Shown here: positions 9,135 through 19,322 of the stretch, piece after piece
Layout: each line of letters begins with the position of its first letter
Numbering within the stretch: the stretch's first letter is position 1
From: Methanobacteriota archaeon
GTDB lineage: Archaea; Thermoplasmatota; Thermoplasmata; Thermoplasmatales; Aciduliprofundaceae
Assembly (NCBI GenBank): GCA_013154005.1
Contig: JAADDK010000016.1
Location: 1-38,302 of the forward strand
Length of the DNA: 38,302 bases
Direction of reading: 5' to 3'
Notes under the pieces: model-generated
What the model was told of the DNA's origin: nothing
Databases searched by the model: none
What the model saw: the letters and a program-made list of their open reading frames with translations, nothing else
Program-made: the position numbers and the translations under genes

Positions 9135-9941
9135 TCACAAAAGTGAAAGTATCTTTTCGGATTGCATTTTATCGAGAGCACATATATCGTAGCCCTTTTG
9201 AACGAGCCGCAGAATCAGCGCAGTGCCTGCCACATAGCCCGTCTTCTCTTCGCCGTAGAATTTACCGGCAAGCTCTGGAGTTATACGCTCGTCTTTTATC
9301 GCATCGAGCTCGCGCAAAGCCCGTTCTATTCTCCCAGACATGTTTTCGCAGGGTACGTCAATATATTTGCACATACGCTCCGGGTCAAACTCGTTATCGT
9401 AGAGCATAGAAAACGCCACCCCCAGCCCCTCAAACACCGCAAGCTCCGAAAATCTCATCTGATACGGCGAATCCACACCCTGCGGCAGGAGCACGTTTTG
9501 AATGCGCACGACATGAGCATACTCGTGAGGCAAATACACGTGAATTCTATCCGCAGAAAACCCCGGAGCCACGCCAAACATCACGAACGCCCCCAATTCT
9601 TCGGAATGCTGGGTTACAATCATATCACCCGACACGGGAACCGGCAGGAAATAAACGGTAAATGGAGCGGATGGCGCGCAGATTTCCATGCAGCGCCCGA
9701 TAATTTTTTCGATGTGCGCTCTCTTTTCTTCCAGAACATTCATAATCTCCCGTATGCGGTCAAGCTTTTCCCGGCTCTCATCTGCAGTATCCGCCTCGAA
9801 CAGCATTTTCGCAGAGGCGTTCATCATTTTACCTATTGCCGCCTCAAAAATCGTACCGAACTTCTCATAAAAGCATCGCCATGGCTTCTCGCCACCCATG
9901 CACTTTTCAAACTCACGGGTCCCGTAAACAAGCTTATACAT
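9135..9941 (-). CDS. Putative Zn-dependent protease, DUF2268-like (HExxH)
   Basis: HVYLPHEYAHVVRIQN has HExxH; overall layout fits predicted Zn-dependent proteases. Confidence 0.7.
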   Translation of the reverse strand: MYKLVYGTREFEKCMGGEKPWRCFYEKFGTIFEAAIGKMMNASAKMLFEADTADESREKLDRIREIMNVLEEKRAHIEKIIGRCMEICAPSAPFTVYFLPVPVSGDMIVTQHSEELGAFVMFGVAPGFSADRIHVYLPHEYAHVVRIQNVLLPQGVDSPYQMRFSELAVFEGLGVAFSMLYDNEFDPERMCKYIDVPCENMSGRIERALRELDAIKDERITPELAGKFYGEEKTGYVAGTALILRLVQKGYDICALDKMQSEKILSLL

Positions 9942-10048
9942 ATACCATTATCCGGACCACACAATATCAATCTTTCGGACACTGCGCATTTCGAATCACG
10001 CACATACCGCTCACAAAATGTTATTTACGTTGCCCTGCATGCCCGCCC

Positions 10049-10498
10049 ATGATTCATGCGGTCATAGTGCACATAATCAAAGACGGCAAAATCCTGCTTC
10101 ATTACAAGAAGCGCGGGCACGGCGCAGGCAAATGGAACGGTGTGGGCGGGAAAATCGAAAAGGGCGAGACGCCGGAAGAATGCGCTGTGCGGGAAGCGCA
10201 GGAAGAGATGGGCGCGCGAGTAATCAACCTGCAACGGCTGGGCGAGATAACCTTTTACGACGTTCAGGGCGAGAACTGGCTCGTTTATGTTTTTCGCGGT
10301 GAGATAGACGGTGAGCCGGTAGAAAGCGAAGAATCCCGGCCACAGTGGTTTCCGCTGTCGGCGGTGCCCTACGATGACATGTGGGAAGATGACCGGTACT
10401 GGCTTCCTCTGGTGATTCACAATTTGCGCTTCAAAGCCGAATTTTACTTTGATGGCGAAAATATGCAGCGGTTCAAAATGAACGCGTGGAAAGGGTAA
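10049..10498 (+). CDS. Nudix hydrolase (8-oxo-dGTP diphosphatase-like)
   Basis: Nudix box GVGGKIEKGETPEECAVREAQEEMGA; ATG at 10049 in frame (track start 9836 is too far upstream). Confidence 0.92.
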   Translation: MIHAVIVHIIKDGKILLHYKKRGHGAGKWNGVGGKIEKGETPEECAVREAQEEMGARVINLQRLGEITFYDVQGENWLVYVFRGEIDGEPVESEESRPQWFPLSAVPYDDMWEDDRYWLPLVIHNLRFKAEFYFDGENMQRFKMNAWKG

Positions 10499-10503
10499 AA
10501 CTC

Positions 10504-10510
10504 TTATATA
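10504..10510 (+). promoter_or_regulatory. TATA-like promoter upstream of rps19e
   Basis: AAAACTC-TTATATA, about 30-36 nt upstream of ATG 10540. Confidence 0.5.
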
Positions 10511-10539
10511 GGTAATGTATTTGGCGTCTGGCGATTGAT

Positions 10540-10995
10540 ATGGTCACAGTGTATGATGTTCCATCGGACAAACTGATACGTGCGGTATCCGAGGCTCTGA
10601 AGGAAGAAGGTAAAATAACCCCTCCAGAGTGGACCGACTGGGTTACCACGGGAGTGCATAAAGAGCGCGGACCAGAACAGGAGGACTGGTGGTACGTGCG
10701 CGTGGCTTCAGTGCTGCGTAAGATTTACGTGTACGGCCCGGTGGGTGTGTCGCGGCTTGCAGCGCAGTACGGAGGCAAGGAAGACCGCGGCTCAAAGCGA
10801 TACAAAGCACGGAAAGGTAGCAGGGCAATACTTCGCAAAGCGCTTCAGCAGCTGGAAGAACTTGGATACGTGAAGAAAGAAAAAACCGGTCGTGTGATAA
10901 CACCTCAGGGACAGTCGTTCCTTGATAATATTGCGAAGAAAGTTATGGATGAACTCGTGCAGGAGCGCGAAGAGTTGAAAAAGTACACAAAGTGA
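10540..10995 (+). CDS. rps19e: 30S ribosomal protein S19e
   Basis: TVYDVPSDKLIRAVSEALKEEGKITPPEWTDWVTTGVHKERGPEQEDWWYVRVASVLRKIY. Confidence 0.97.
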   Translation: MVTVYDVPSDKLIRAVSEALKEEGKITPPEWTDWVTTGVHKERGPEQEDWWYVRVASVLRKIYVYGPVGVSRLAAQYGGKEDRGSKRYKARKGSRAILRKALQQLEELGYVKKEKTGRVITPQGQSFLDNIAKKVMDELVQEREELKKYTK

Positions 10996-11001
10996 TGAGA
11001 C

Positions 11002-11328
11002 ATGAGTGAGGATGAGGAGCTTGAGGCAATAAAGCGACGCAAAATGATGGAGTTAATGGCTGCGCAGCAGGGAGAGAGCAAGGAAGAGAGGCAAGAGGAG
11101 GAGATGCTGCGCCAGAACATACTCCGTCAGATACTCGAGCCCGCCGCCAGGGAGCGCCTTGCCCGACTCAAGCTCGCCAGACCTGATGTGGCTCAGGTTG
11201 TGGAAAACCAGCTTATAATGCTTGCACAATCAGGTAGAATATACAAAAAGATAAGTGATGATGAGCTTAAAGAAATCTTGAGGAGATTAACCTCTCAGAA
11301 AAGAGAAATAAAAATCGTGAGGCGATAA
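11002..11328 (+). CDS. DNA-binding protein, PDCD5/TFAR19 family
   Basis: [21 protein letters not shown]...[41 protein letters not shown]. Confidence 0.95.
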   Translation: MSEDEELEAIKRRKMMELMAAQQGESKEERQEEEMLRQNILRQILEPAARERLARLKLARPDVAQVVENQLIMLAQSGRIYKKISDDELKEILRRLTSQKREIKIVRR

Positions 11329-11330
11329 AT

Positions 11331-11486
11331 ATGTCGAGAAATAAGCATGTTGCAAGGAAATATCGCTTGCTGAAAAAAATGAAAGGAAACAGACGCGTGC
11401 CAGCATGGGTGGTGCAGAGAACGCAGAGGAAGTTCCAGATGCACCCGCATCGCAGAAACTGGCGCCGCAATAAGCTGAAGGTGTGA
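11331..11486 (+). CDS. rpl39e: 50S ribosomal protein L39e
   Basis: Manual translation: [51 protein letters not shown]; 51 aa, below the ORF-track cutoff. Confidence 0.96.
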   Translation: MSRNKHVARKYRLLKKMKGNRRVPAWVVQRTQRKFQMHPHRRNWRRNKLKV

Positions 11487-11496
11487 GGTGAGTAAT

Positions 11497-11760
11497 ATGG
11501 CAGAGAAGGAGATGATTTACAACATTCCGCTTCGTGACGTTAAGAATATTCCCCGAAGCAGACGGGCTAACTACGCGATTAAGTTGGTGCGCAGTTTTGT
11601 TGCAAGGCACATGAAAGTGGACGAGGAAAACGTGTGGATTGACAATCAGGTAAACGAGAAGATATGGAGCCGGGGCATAGAGAAGCCCCCTTCAAAGATT
11701 ACAGTGAAAGTGATTAAGTTCGAAGAGGAAGACAGCGTGGAAGTGCTTATGCCAGAGTAA
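11497..11760 (+). CDS. rpl31e: 50S ribosomal protein L31e
   Basis: EKEMIYNIPLRDVKNIPRSRRANYAIKLVRSFVARHMKVDEENVWID. Confidence 0.96.
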   Translation: MAEKEMIYNIPLRDVKNIPRSRRANYAIKLVRSFVARHMKVDEENVWIDNQVNEKIWSRGIEKPPSKITVKVIKFEEEDSVEVLMPE

Positions 11761-11762
11761 TA

Positions 11763-12425
11763 ATGATTGCAAAACTCACTATTTTTGGAAGCCCCTATGT
11801 GGGGGTTTATATTGTCGCCAATGAGAAAATTGCTGTTGTACCCGTAGGTATAGATAAAAAAGAAAAGGATAGGATAGCAAAAACGCTTGGTGTGGAAGTT
11901 TTCGAGACGGTCCTGGGTGGAAGCCATCTTATAGGTAGCCTTGCGGTGATGAACTCAAATGGAGCAATTATAACCAACTTTGCAGAAGAGGGAGAAGTGC
12001 GTTTTTTGATGGATAAAATGAACGTGTTGTTTATCGATGACAAAATTAATGCTGTGGGCAATGACATTCTCGCAAACGACCACGCAGCACTGGTGCATCT
12101 GGATTTTGACAAAAAAACCGTGAAACTGATAGAAGATGCCCTGGACGTCGAGGTGGTGCGCGGGCAGATAGGCGGAATCAAAACGGTGGGCTCAGCAGCC
12201 GTTGTTACAAATAAGGGGATGCTTGTGCACCCGGACGTGGAAGAAAGTGAAATAGATTTCTTAAAAAAGCTATTTAAAGTGCCTGTGTATCTAACCACCG
12301 CAAACTATGGTAGCAAATATGTGGGTGCAGGGGTGGTGGCAAACACAAAAGGGGCATTGGTTGGGGAGAACTGCAGCAATGTGGAAATCGACAGAATTGA
12401 AAATGGCCTTGACCTTATAAGTTAA
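11763..12425 (+). CDS. eif6: Translation initiation factor 6 (aIF6)
   Basis: Repeated penteins, e.g. SPYVGVYIVANEKIAVVPVG, GSLAVMNSNGAIIT, GSAAVVTNKGMLVHPDVEESEIDFLKKLF, YVGAGVVANTKGALVG. Confidence 0.96.
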   Translation: MIAKLTIFGSPYVGVYIVANEKIAVVPVGIDKKEKDRIAKTLGVEVFETVLGGSHLIGSLAVMNSNGAIITNFAEEGEVRFLMDKMNVLFIDDKINAVGNDILANDHAALVHLDFDKKTVKLIEDALDVEVVRGQIGGIKTVGSAAVVTNKGMLVHPDVEESEIDFLKKLFKVPVYLTTANYGSKYVGAGVVANTKGALVGENCSNVEIDRIENGLDLIS

Positions 12426-12428
12426 AAC

Positions 12429-13073
12429 TCAGTACGTGAATACCCAAACTTCCTGTTCTTTGGGCAGCTCTGCGCGAGATATTTCTATTTCGTTTCCCAC
12501 ATGAAGCACCCGGTCCTCGGGATACAGTGCCAGAAAATCATCCACCGGCCCTATCGCCAGGCTCAGCCCCGGCAGACGATAATGCATGGGTATGACAACC
12601 TTTGCTCCGACGGTCTGCGCGGTTTCATATGCTTCTTTTGCATCTATAGTATATTTACCCCCCACAGGTAACATAAGAACGTCGACTGACCCTATCTTCT
12701 CCAGCAATTCATTATCAGGAACAGTGCCCAGATCCCCGGCATGAAGAACCGATATACCCTCCGCCAGAATTTTGAACATGGTTATTTTCCCGCGCTTTGC
12801 TCCCTGCACAGCGTCATGATATGCGCCGATACCCAGAATGGTCACCCCATCAAACTGATATCTACCGGGATTCTTTATTAAATCGGGCTTTCCCGACACC
12901 ATATGCACTGCGTTGTGGTCAAAGTGGTCATGAGTGACCAGCACCACATCTGCCCTGAGTTTCGGCGGTTTGATACCTATAGCACGTCCATTGTGCGGAT
13001 CAACCACAATACGCATTCCCGTTACTATCTCAAAGCATGAATGCCCGTGCCACCGGATAAGCAGAGACATCAC
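12429..13073 (-). CDS. UPF0173-type metallo-beta-lactamase-fold hydrolase
   Basis: IRWHGHSCFEI, VTHDHFDHN, HAGDLG, VIPMHY. Confidence 0.88.
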   Translation of the reverse strand: MMSLLIRWHGHSCFEIVTGMRIVVDPHNGRAIGIKPPKLRADVVLVTHDHFDHNAVHMVSGKPDLIKNPGRYQFDGVTILGIGAYHDAVQGAKRGKITMFKILAEGISVLHAGDLGTVPDNELLEKIGSVDVLMLPVGGKYTIDAKEAYETAQTVGAKVVIPMHYRLPGLSLAIGPVDDFLALYPEDRVLHVGNEIEISRAELPKEQEVWVFTY

Positions 13074-13597
13074 CTCTCTTTACCCCGATAGTAAACCTCT
13101 CCGCCGGCCAGAATGAGCAGCGTGCCACTCAGAGCAACCACCGATGATGGGGGATACGAAATAAGATGCCATCCGTTCCACCTAAGGTAAAATGCCAGAA
13201 CATATATGGCAAACCCAATAATGATAAGCACCGCAGATGCAATTTTAAAGCCGCTTCCATGTTTAATTGCTTTCTCAGGAGTCATAGTAGGGGCGGGTTT
13301 TGGTTGCGGTTTCTGCTCTTCTTTTTCTTTCTTGGGTTCTTCATGTTTACTCTCTGATTTCTTTTCTTTCTTTGGTTCTGCAGCAGCTCCGGCAGCCCCT
13401 GCAGCAGCCTTTTTATCCGTTTCTTTCTTTGTCTCAGATTTTTGCTCTTTCTGCTTCTTTTCACTCTTTTCAGAGGTATCCGAGGACACATCCTTCGTTA
13501 TTTCCTCTATTTCCTGCAGTCCCTTTTCAATATCCTCTTCGCCTTCAACTATCTGCGATAGTTCCTCAAGTTCGCCCAGAATGTCATCGTCAGGCAT
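13070..13597 (-). CDS. Membrane protein with a Lys/Glu/Ser-rich N-terminal linker
   Basis: Low-complexity KE-rich stretch, then two TM segments; 4-nt overlap with the downstream hydrolase. Confidence 0.7.
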   Translation of the reverse strand: MPDDDILGELEELSQIVEGEEDIEKGLQEIEEITKDVSSDTSEKSEKKQKEQKSETKKETDKKAAAGAAGAAAEPKKEKKSESKHEEPKKEKEEQKPQPKPAPTMTPEKAIKHGSGFKIASAVLIIIGFAIYVLAFYLRWNGWHLISYPPSSVVALSGTLLILAGGEVYYRGKER

Positions 13598-13644
13598 ATT
13601 AAATCCCCAAAATTATAATGTATATCTCCCATATAACCTTTTTG

Positions 13645-14181
13645 ATGAGAGAATACCCCCCTTCGGAAGACACATATCTGTTAATCGACCATATGAAATG
13701 CGGTAAGAGGGTACTTGAAATCGGCACAGGATCAGGAGAAGTGGCTATTGAATGTGCCAAGAGGGGTTCAGAAGTCACTGCAGTAGACATTGATTCTGCA
13801 GCAATAGAAAAGTTAAAAGAGCGATGTGCAAGGGAGGGGCTTAACATCTCATGCATACAGTCTGATTTGTTTGAAAACGTACATGGAAAATATGATACTA
13901 TAATTTTTAACCCTCCATATTTACCCGGCGAGCCAGAAAGCATCGTAGATTATCAATGGGCAGGAGGAGGTAAATACGGAGATGAGATAATACTGCGATT
14001 CCTCAGCGAAGCACACAAATATTTAGAAGATTATGGCGAAATATACCTGATATTATCCTCATTTAACAGGTTAAACCGGATATTTGCATACCCCTACGAA
14101 TTTAGAAAAATCGCAGATTTAAAACTCTCATTCCATTCAATATATTTGTATCTGTTAAAAAAGCGTAAGGTATATATTTGA
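13645..14181 (+). CDS. HemK2/PrmC-like N5-glutamine methyltransferase
   Basis: REYPPSEDTYLLIDHM, VLEIGTGSGEVAIECAKRG, FNPPYLPG. Confidence 0.88.
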   Translation: MREYPPSEDTYLLIDHMKCGKRVLEIGTGSGEVAIECAKRGSEVTAVDIDSAAIEKLKERCAREGLNISCIQSDLFENVHGKYDTIIFNPPYLPGEPESIVDYQWAGGGKYGDEIILRFLSEAHKYLEDYGEIYLILSSFNRLNRIFAYPYEFRKIADLKLSFHSIYLYLLKKRKVYI

Positions 14182-14190
14182 TATCACTAT

Positions 14191-15021
14191 GTGCGCCTTA
14201 TGAAACTGTGGGTGTATGTTACAGTGCTCCTGGTGATAATGGTGGGAGTATCTGCGGGAATATATGTGTACAATGCGCACACTTACTCCACCAGCAAAAG
14301 CGTACCTGTAGTTGAGGAAGGAGATAAGATTTCTGTAAGATATTATGGTTACATATATTATGGAGGAGAAAGGCGAGTGTTTGATACGAACATAGAAAAA
14401 GTGGCCGTGGATAACCTTACCTATCCAAAAACAGTTACATATAAATGGCCCGGAAAATTCGATTTACTCACATTTACCGTGGGCAGTGGCACTATGATCA
14501 AAGGATTTGACCTGGGAGTTAGAGGAATGAAACTCGGAGAGACAAAAACCATAGTAGTTCCCCCGGACGAGGGATATCCCTTTGACTGGAATAAAGTAAA
14601 AAACGAGTCAACATATCAGACTGTGCCCGTGATAGAGAATCTTACTCTTGATCAGTTCTACAACAGATTTGCACATACTAATCCGGATATAAACTCAGTA
14701 TGGAAAGACAAATGGTACGGGTGGAACGTTATAGTTCTTTACGTTAGCGGTGAGAAAAACATAGTGACCATCCAGAATAACCCGGACGTGGGCAAAGACT
14801 ATGAGCCTTTTGGTGACCCTTCATTTATAATGCATGTAAATGCAATAAAAAATGGAAAAATCTACGTTCATTATATAATAAAGAGCATTCCCATTCTACT
14901 TCCAAACGGAGGCATAATCGACAAAGTATGGGACGATCACTTTAGAATCAACTACAACAAGGAAGTTGCAGGAAAAACACTGTATTTTGTTGTAACTGTG
15001 GTGGATATCAAATCGAGTTAA
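14191..15021 (+). CDS. FKBP-type peptidyl-prolyl isomerase with N-terminal membrane anchor
   Basis: Hydrophobic N-terminus then EEGDKISVRYYGYIYYGGERRVFDT...FTVGSGTMIKGFDLGVRGMKLGETKTIVVPPDEGYP; start may be ATG at 14200. Confidence 0.88.
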   Translation: MRLMKLWVYVTVLLVIMVGVSAGIYVYNAHTYSTSKSVPVVEEGDKISVRYYGYIYYGGERRVFDTNIEKVAVDNLTYPKTVTYKWPGKFDLLTFTVGSGTMIKGFDLGVRGMKLGETKTIVVPPDEGYPFDWNKVKNESTYQTVPVIENLTLDQFYNRFAHTNPDINSVWKDKWYGWNVIVLYVSGEKNIVTIQNNPDVGKDYEPFGDPSFIMHVNAIKNGKIYVHYIIKSIPILLPNGGIIDKVWDDHFRINYNKEVAGKTLYFVVTVVDIKSS

Positions 15022-15433
15022 AAAACTCTATTAAATTTTTTATTGCTTTATCTTTTCTCCAGGGATAACTCAATATTTTCATCTTCATAACAATAGTATC
15101 CCCACCATGAGAGATGGCAATGTTACCGCGATACGCCTCCTGTTTATCAAATCTTAAATGCAAATAGCCAGCATCATCCACCAGCTCATCCAGATTATTC
15201 TGGATCTCATCCACCACCCCAAACTCCTTCATACGTCTCCAGAACCTGACAAATTCCCGCGATTTTGTCATGGTTAGAGAGAGTAAAAAGATATCATTTC
15301 CATGATATCCATGAGTACGCGTCACTTCGGGGCTGTCCATCCCTGTGACAAATAAAAAAGCCTTTTTTACCTTCTCAAGCTCCTCTGTCGCATGTACAAT
15401 ACAGCGAAAAGTAATACTATCAATTACTTTCAT
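15008..15433 (-). CDS. Archaeal RNA-binding/exosome-associated protein (COG1325-like)
   Basis: DSITFRCIVHATEELEKVKKAFLFVTG...TRTHGYHGNDIFLLSLTMTKSREFVRFW; typically next to L15e. Confidence 0.75.
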   Translation of the reverse strand: MKVIDSITFRCIVHATEELEKVKKAFLFVTGMDSPEVTRTHGYHGNDIFLLSLTMTKSREFVRFWRRMKEFGVVDEIQNNLDELVDDAGYLHLRFDKQEAYRGNIAISHGGDTIVMKMKILSYPWRKDKAIKNLIEFFNSI

Positions 15434-15441
15434 AATAAAAA

Positions 15442-16041
15442 TTAAAGATTTGCCCGTCGTGAGGGCCTGCTCTTTTCTGCACCCATACCTTTGTGCCGCA
15501 TTCCGCGCCCTTTCTTTCCAGCAGAGGTCAGACCACGGAATGCTCTCCCACGATGCTTGCCATTGGCAATCCAGTTAATCTTCGGGTCGCTTTTTATAGC
15601 AGGGTGATTGGGGTCTACCAGTATAACCTCATAATAGTGATGCTTACCATCCTCGCCCACATAGTACGAATTTAAAACCTCCAAGTTGGGATACTTTCTA
15701 GAGGCACGTTCCTCCGCAAGACGTCTGGTACTTTTCCTCATGGGAATCCTGAGCATACCCTTTCTCTTAGGACGTCTTCCACCTTTTATTTTCCGTCTCT
15801 GCAAGTTTCCCCTGCGTACACGCACTCGAGCAACCACATAACCCTGCTTGGCTCTGTATCCCACAGCCCTTGCTCTATCAATACGGGTGGGTCTCTCTAC
15901 CCGCACTATAGCCGGACCTTTACGCCATTCAATCATTCTGGCCCACTGTATATCACGCACATAAGTGCTATCCTTTTCTTTCCACGCATTTTTTACATAC
16001 CCATACATGTTTCCAGATCTTTTTTTAGGTAGTTTGTACAT
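15442..16041 (-). CDS. rpl15e: 50S ribosomal protein L15e
   Basis: [14 protein letters not shown]...[21 protein letters not shown]...[27 protein letters not shown]; start reset to ATG at 16041. Confidence 0.96.
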   Translation of the reverse strand: MYKLPKKRSGNMYGYVKNAWKEKDSTYVRDIQWARMIEWRKGPAIVRVERPTRIDRARAVGYRAKQGYVVARVRVRRGNLQRRKIKGGRRPKRKGMLRIPMRKSTRRLAEERASRKYPNLEVLNSYYVGEDGKHHYYEVILVDPNHPAIKSDPKINWIANGKHRGRAFRGLTSAGKKGRGMRHKGMGAEKSRPSRRANL

Positions 16042-16123
16042 TCTGGTTACCTCCTTGGGGATTCTCCTGTCGGGACATCTCCCCTGCTCAGGCGAAATAG
16101 CACAGATTATAAATAACCTTCGC

Positions 16124-16966
16124 TCAATCCATATCATTAAGGATATCCACAGCCTTCTGATGCATTATTCCATCGCCGGTTTCTTCATAGAGAAGCAACG
16201 CCTCTTCCACCAATCTTCTCCGCTCATGGGCGGGTCTTAAAAATGAAAATATCATATAAACATCTGCAACATCGTGCGCATATACCATATCCTGCCCTTT
16301 TATAGACTTCCCCATCTCAAGAATCTCCTCAATTCTGGCATCATTCATTATCTTCATGGCAAGCTCTCCAGCAAACACTATTCGCTCTTCACCGATACGC
16401 TTTGCATAGTCCATAGCTTTATTAAGCCATTTCAAACTCATCTCACGATTTCCAGATACTGCATAAACCTCGGCCAGATTCTCACTGGCATATGCGGCCG
16501 CTTTTAGATCATTGTGCTTTTCTGCTTCTTCGACCAGTGCCATGAACAGCTGTTTCGCATTATCTAACTCCCCACTTTTCTTATATATATCCCCGAGATT
16601 GTGCATTGCCCCAAAGTAATATCTGGAACCCTCAGGAAGAAGTTTCACAACTTTCTGATATATGGCCTTGGAAGTCTCCAAATCTCCGTTCAAAAGATAA
16701 AACGCACCGATATGAAACATTATCTCCCCCGCTTCTTTGGTTTCCAAACCTTCCAGCACTCCAAGGGCCTTAGCGAAATAAATCATTGCCTCTGAATGCC
16801 TGTGCATGTAGTACAGAGCACTGGCTTTTTCATAAAGAAGCAGCCCCTGATCAAACGGCTCAGTTACATCCTGCATCTCTCTCTCAATTATTTCCATAGC
16901 AGCCTGATAATCTCCTGCTTTAATCATACCCTCAATTTTACCTCTCAACTCGGATACGTCCGCCAT
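16124..16966 (-). CDS. TPR-repeat protein
   Basis: Tandem helical repeats, e.g. [49 protein letters not shown]. Confidence 0.85.
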   Translation of the reverse strand: MADVSELRGKIEGMIKAGDYQAAMEIIEREMQDVTEPFDQGLLLYEKASALYYMHRHSEAMIYFAKALGVLEGLETKEAGEIMFHIGAFYLLNGDLETSKAIYQKVVKLLPEGSRYYFGAMHNLGDIYKKSGELDNAKQLFMALVEEAEKHNDLKAAAYASENLAEVYAVSGNREMSLKWLNKAMDYAKRIGEERIVFAGELAMKIMNDARIEEILEMGKSIKGQDMVYAHDVADVYMIFSFLRPAHERRRLVEEALLLYEETGDGIMHQKAVDILNDMD

Positions 16967-16976
16967 ATGGCAAGAT

Positions 16977-17006
16977 ATGCAAATTATTATGCATAAAGAT
17001 TTGCAT
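16977..17006. promoter_or_regulatory. 30-bp near-palindrome in the TPR/rpoK divergent region, candidate operator
   Basis: ATGCAAAT-TATT-ATGCAT-AAAG-ATTTGCAT; 8-bp arms and palindromic ATGCAT core share the same centre. Confidence 0.45.
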
Positions 17007-17034
17007 TCTCATCTTCAATTCACATGAGAAAACC

Positions 17035-17042
17035 TTAAATAT
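17035..17042 (+). promoter_or_regulatory. TATA-like promoter upstream of rpoK
   Basis: GAAAACC-TTAAATAT, about 36-43 nt upstream of ATG 17078. Confidence 0.5.
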
Positions 17043-17077
17043 GACCATCCTTTAAACCCCATTGGCTGGTGGTTTTT

Positions 17078-17251
17078 ATGGAATACACAAGATTTGAAAA
17101 GGCAAGAATAATCGGTGCTCGTGCCCTGCAGATAGCCATGGGTGCGCCGGTAATAATTCACATTCCAGATAACATTTATGACCCTCTGGAAATCGCAATT
17201 TACGAATATGAAAAAGGAGTTATACCCATAACGGTGAGAAGGGCAAAATAA
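17078..17251 (+). CDS. rpoK: DNA-directed RNA polymerase subunit K (Rpb6-like)
   Basis: [55 protein letters not shown]. Confidence 0.95.
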   Translation: MEYTRFEKARIIGARALQIAMGAPVIIHIPDNIYDPLEIAIYEYEKGVIPITVRRAK

Positions 17252-17255
17252 AAAA

Positions 17256-18488
17256 CTAAAGTTCAAACTCCTCATTATTTTTGGGGATAAGCACTTCCAT
17301 TCCTCTGGTTTTCAGGTCCTCCGCGAGTGCTTCGCGATTATCACCGTGCATCAAGACCACAATTTCAGGCTCACACTTTTCCGCAAACTCTATAAGCTCG
17401 CTGTGCCCCGCATGAGCAGAGAAATCGAAAAAGGAAATCTCCGCATCAATCTTCTCTTTTATACCATAAAGGTCAAGAATACCTTCATCCATAAGTAATC
17501 GGCCATTGGTACCTTCAACCTGATAGCCAGTAAGAAGAATACCGCTTCGAATGTCATTTTTAAGATAATTTATATAATGAAGCACCGGACCCCCCTCCAG
17601 CATACCGCCGGTGGTGATTATGACATCCCCCTCCATAGCTTTTTTCCTATCTTTTCTTCGCTTTACAATATTCATTTTGTTGCGCGCTCTTTTAAGATGC
17701 TTTGCGGAACGCAAATATTTGGGATACTTTAGATACACATTATTTATGAATCTACCCATGCCATCAAGCCAGATTTCTAGGTCCATCTTTTCAAGCACGA
17801 GCATAATCTCCTGCGTGCGCCCCACAGCAAATGCAGGAACTATGGCAGTACCACCTCTATCCACGATTTCTTCGATTTTTGCTTTAAAACTCTGCTCAAC
17901 CTCCTCTCTGGGAGGGTGTTCCCTACCCGCATAAGTGCTTTCCATAATCAGTATATCGGTTTTAACAGGTTTTGCGCCCCAGACAAGATGCGTATTTACT
18001 GTCTGTATATCTCCTGTGAAAAGCAGTGTCTTATCTCCCTTTATTTCATACATGGTGCTTCCCGGAATGTGCCCCGCATTATGGGGAGTTACCTCAATCT
18101 CGCCAAGCTCAATACGCTCCGCATAGCCCATGGGGACTATACATTCCATAAGATTTTCAATCTCTTCTTTCATATACGGTATCGGAAAACCCTCTATTTT
18201 AGCAACTTTAATTGTGTCATTCAGAAGAAGAGGAAGCACAGCCATTGTTGCCTCAGTCATATATATATTTGCATCATAAGTGCTGGATATCTTTGGAAGC
18301 ATCCCGGAATGATCCAAATGCGCATGAGTCACAAATACCGCATCCATTGGGGGTGCCATGGGAGGATATGCCGGAGGCTTTGAGGGCGTAAGTCCGTAAT
18401 CAATTAGCATCTTCGTATTGTTCATTTTAAGGTGCAGTGCAAGGCTGCCAACCTCCTCCGCGCCACCAAGAAATTTACCTTCAATCAT
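17256..18488 (-). CDS. Archaeal CPSF-like / beta-CASP metallo-beta-lactamase ribonuclease
   Basis: VTHAHLDHSGMLP, TPHNAGHIPGSTMYEI, LLFTGDIQT, DFSAHAGHSELIEF, VLMHGD. Confidence 0.92.
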   Translation of the reverse strand: MIEGKFLGGAEEVGSLALHLKMNNTKMLIDYGLTPSKPPAYPPMAPPMDAVFVTHAHLDHSGMLPKISSTYDANIYMTEATMAVLPLLLNDTIKVAKIEGFPIPYMKEEIENLMECIVPMGYAERIELGEIEVTPHNAGHIPGSTMYEIKGDKTLLFTGDIQTVNTHLVWGAKPVKTDILIMESTYAGREHPPREEVEQSFKAKIEEIVDRGGTAIVPAFAVGRTQEIMLVLEKMDLEIWLDGMGRFINNVYLKYPKYLRSAKHLKRARNKMNIVKRRKDRKKAMEGDVIITTGGMLEGGPVLHYINYLKNDIRSGILLTGYQVEGTNGRLLMDEGILDLYGIKEKIDAEISFFDFSAHAGHSELIEFAEKCEPEIVVLMHGDNREALAEDLKTRGMEVLIPKNNEEFEL

Positions 18489-18544
18489 AGTCTGCCCTAA
18501 TATCCATTATATTTAAATGTTCTCATGTAAAAGATGCAAAAATT

Positions 18545-18970
18545 TTAGAGGGTTAGCAGGATTATTCCTGCAAATATAACCAGCATACCTATGATTTTCA
18601 GAGGTGACAGGTCCTCTCCCAGCAGTACATATGCCAGAAACGCTACTATGAACGCATTGGCTGCCGTTATTGCCACAGTGGGGCCAGCGGGGCCCTTGGT
18701 AAGTGCAATTTTTATGGCGTACATTCCCATCGCCAGTGCCACACCTGCAGATATAGGAAGCAGAAGAAGCCAAGGATTGGTGTTCTTAAGATTTTCTGCA
18801 AATTCACGGTGATAAATCAGAAGAAACACAAAACCTGTGGCCCCTGTGGCTAGCCACAGTACAATGGACGTGAATACAGAATCCATACCACTGTGCCCAG
18901 CATACTTTACGAGAAAATTCGTCGTGCCGAACATTAGCATGGTTATCAGAGCGTAAATCCACCAGACCAT
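18545..18970 (-). CDS. EamA/DMT-type single-domain transporter protein
   Basis: MVWWIYALITMLMFGTTNFLVKYAG...GEDLSPLKIIGMLVIFAGIILLTL. Confidence 0.82.
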   Translation of the reverse strand: MVWWIYALITMLMFGTTNFLVKYAGHSGMDSVFTSIVLWLATGATGFVFLLIYHREFAENLKNTNPWLLLLPISAGVALAMGMYAIKIALTKGPAGPTVAITAANAFIVAFLAYVLLGEDLSPLKIIGMLVIFAGIILLTL

Positions 18971-19048
18971 ACGCCGGTTAAAGATTAATTCAGTAAAAAA
19001 ATTTACCGTGCAGGAATTGTTTAATATTTCCTCATCATGCACCCCAGC

Positions 19049-19291
19049 ATGAACAAGAAAGCTTTGCTGAAAGGAAAGGCCGCACTATCCATAGTGCTAT
19101 TAATTGATTTTGTGGTGGTTATGATAACTGGAATCCTGCTGTACCTCCATACAGGACCACATAACGTGGGAAAACTTCATACCATATCTGGCTTTCTTAT
19201 GGGCGTTCTTGTTACCATTCACATAATCTTGAATTTCAAACTTCTCATGGGCGAAATCACCGGAAAAATAGAGATTCGCATAAAGAAATAA
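19049..19291 (+). CDS. DUF4405-like small membrane protein
   Basis: SIVLLIDFVVVMITGILLYLHTG...LHTISGFLMGVLVTIHIILNFKLL; paired His residues in TM helices. Confidence 0.78.
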   Translation: MNKKALLKGKAALSIVLLIDFVVVMITGILLYLHTGPHNVGKLHTISGFLMGVLVTIHIILNFKLLMGEITGKIEIRIKK

Positions 19292-19322
19292 AGTTAATAT
19301 CCTTCCTTCCCATATTGCGAGT

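Noticed and set aside
9162-10052. 296-aa plus-strand ORF opposite the HExxH protease gene
   Set aside because: Antisense composition, overlaps a better-supported minus-strand gene and runs into the Nudix start.
13070-13597. Lys/Glu-rich stretch considered as a histone-tail-like or nucleic-acid-binding domain
   Set aside because: Alternating Lys/Glu/Ser low complexity next to two TM helices fits a flexible linker better.
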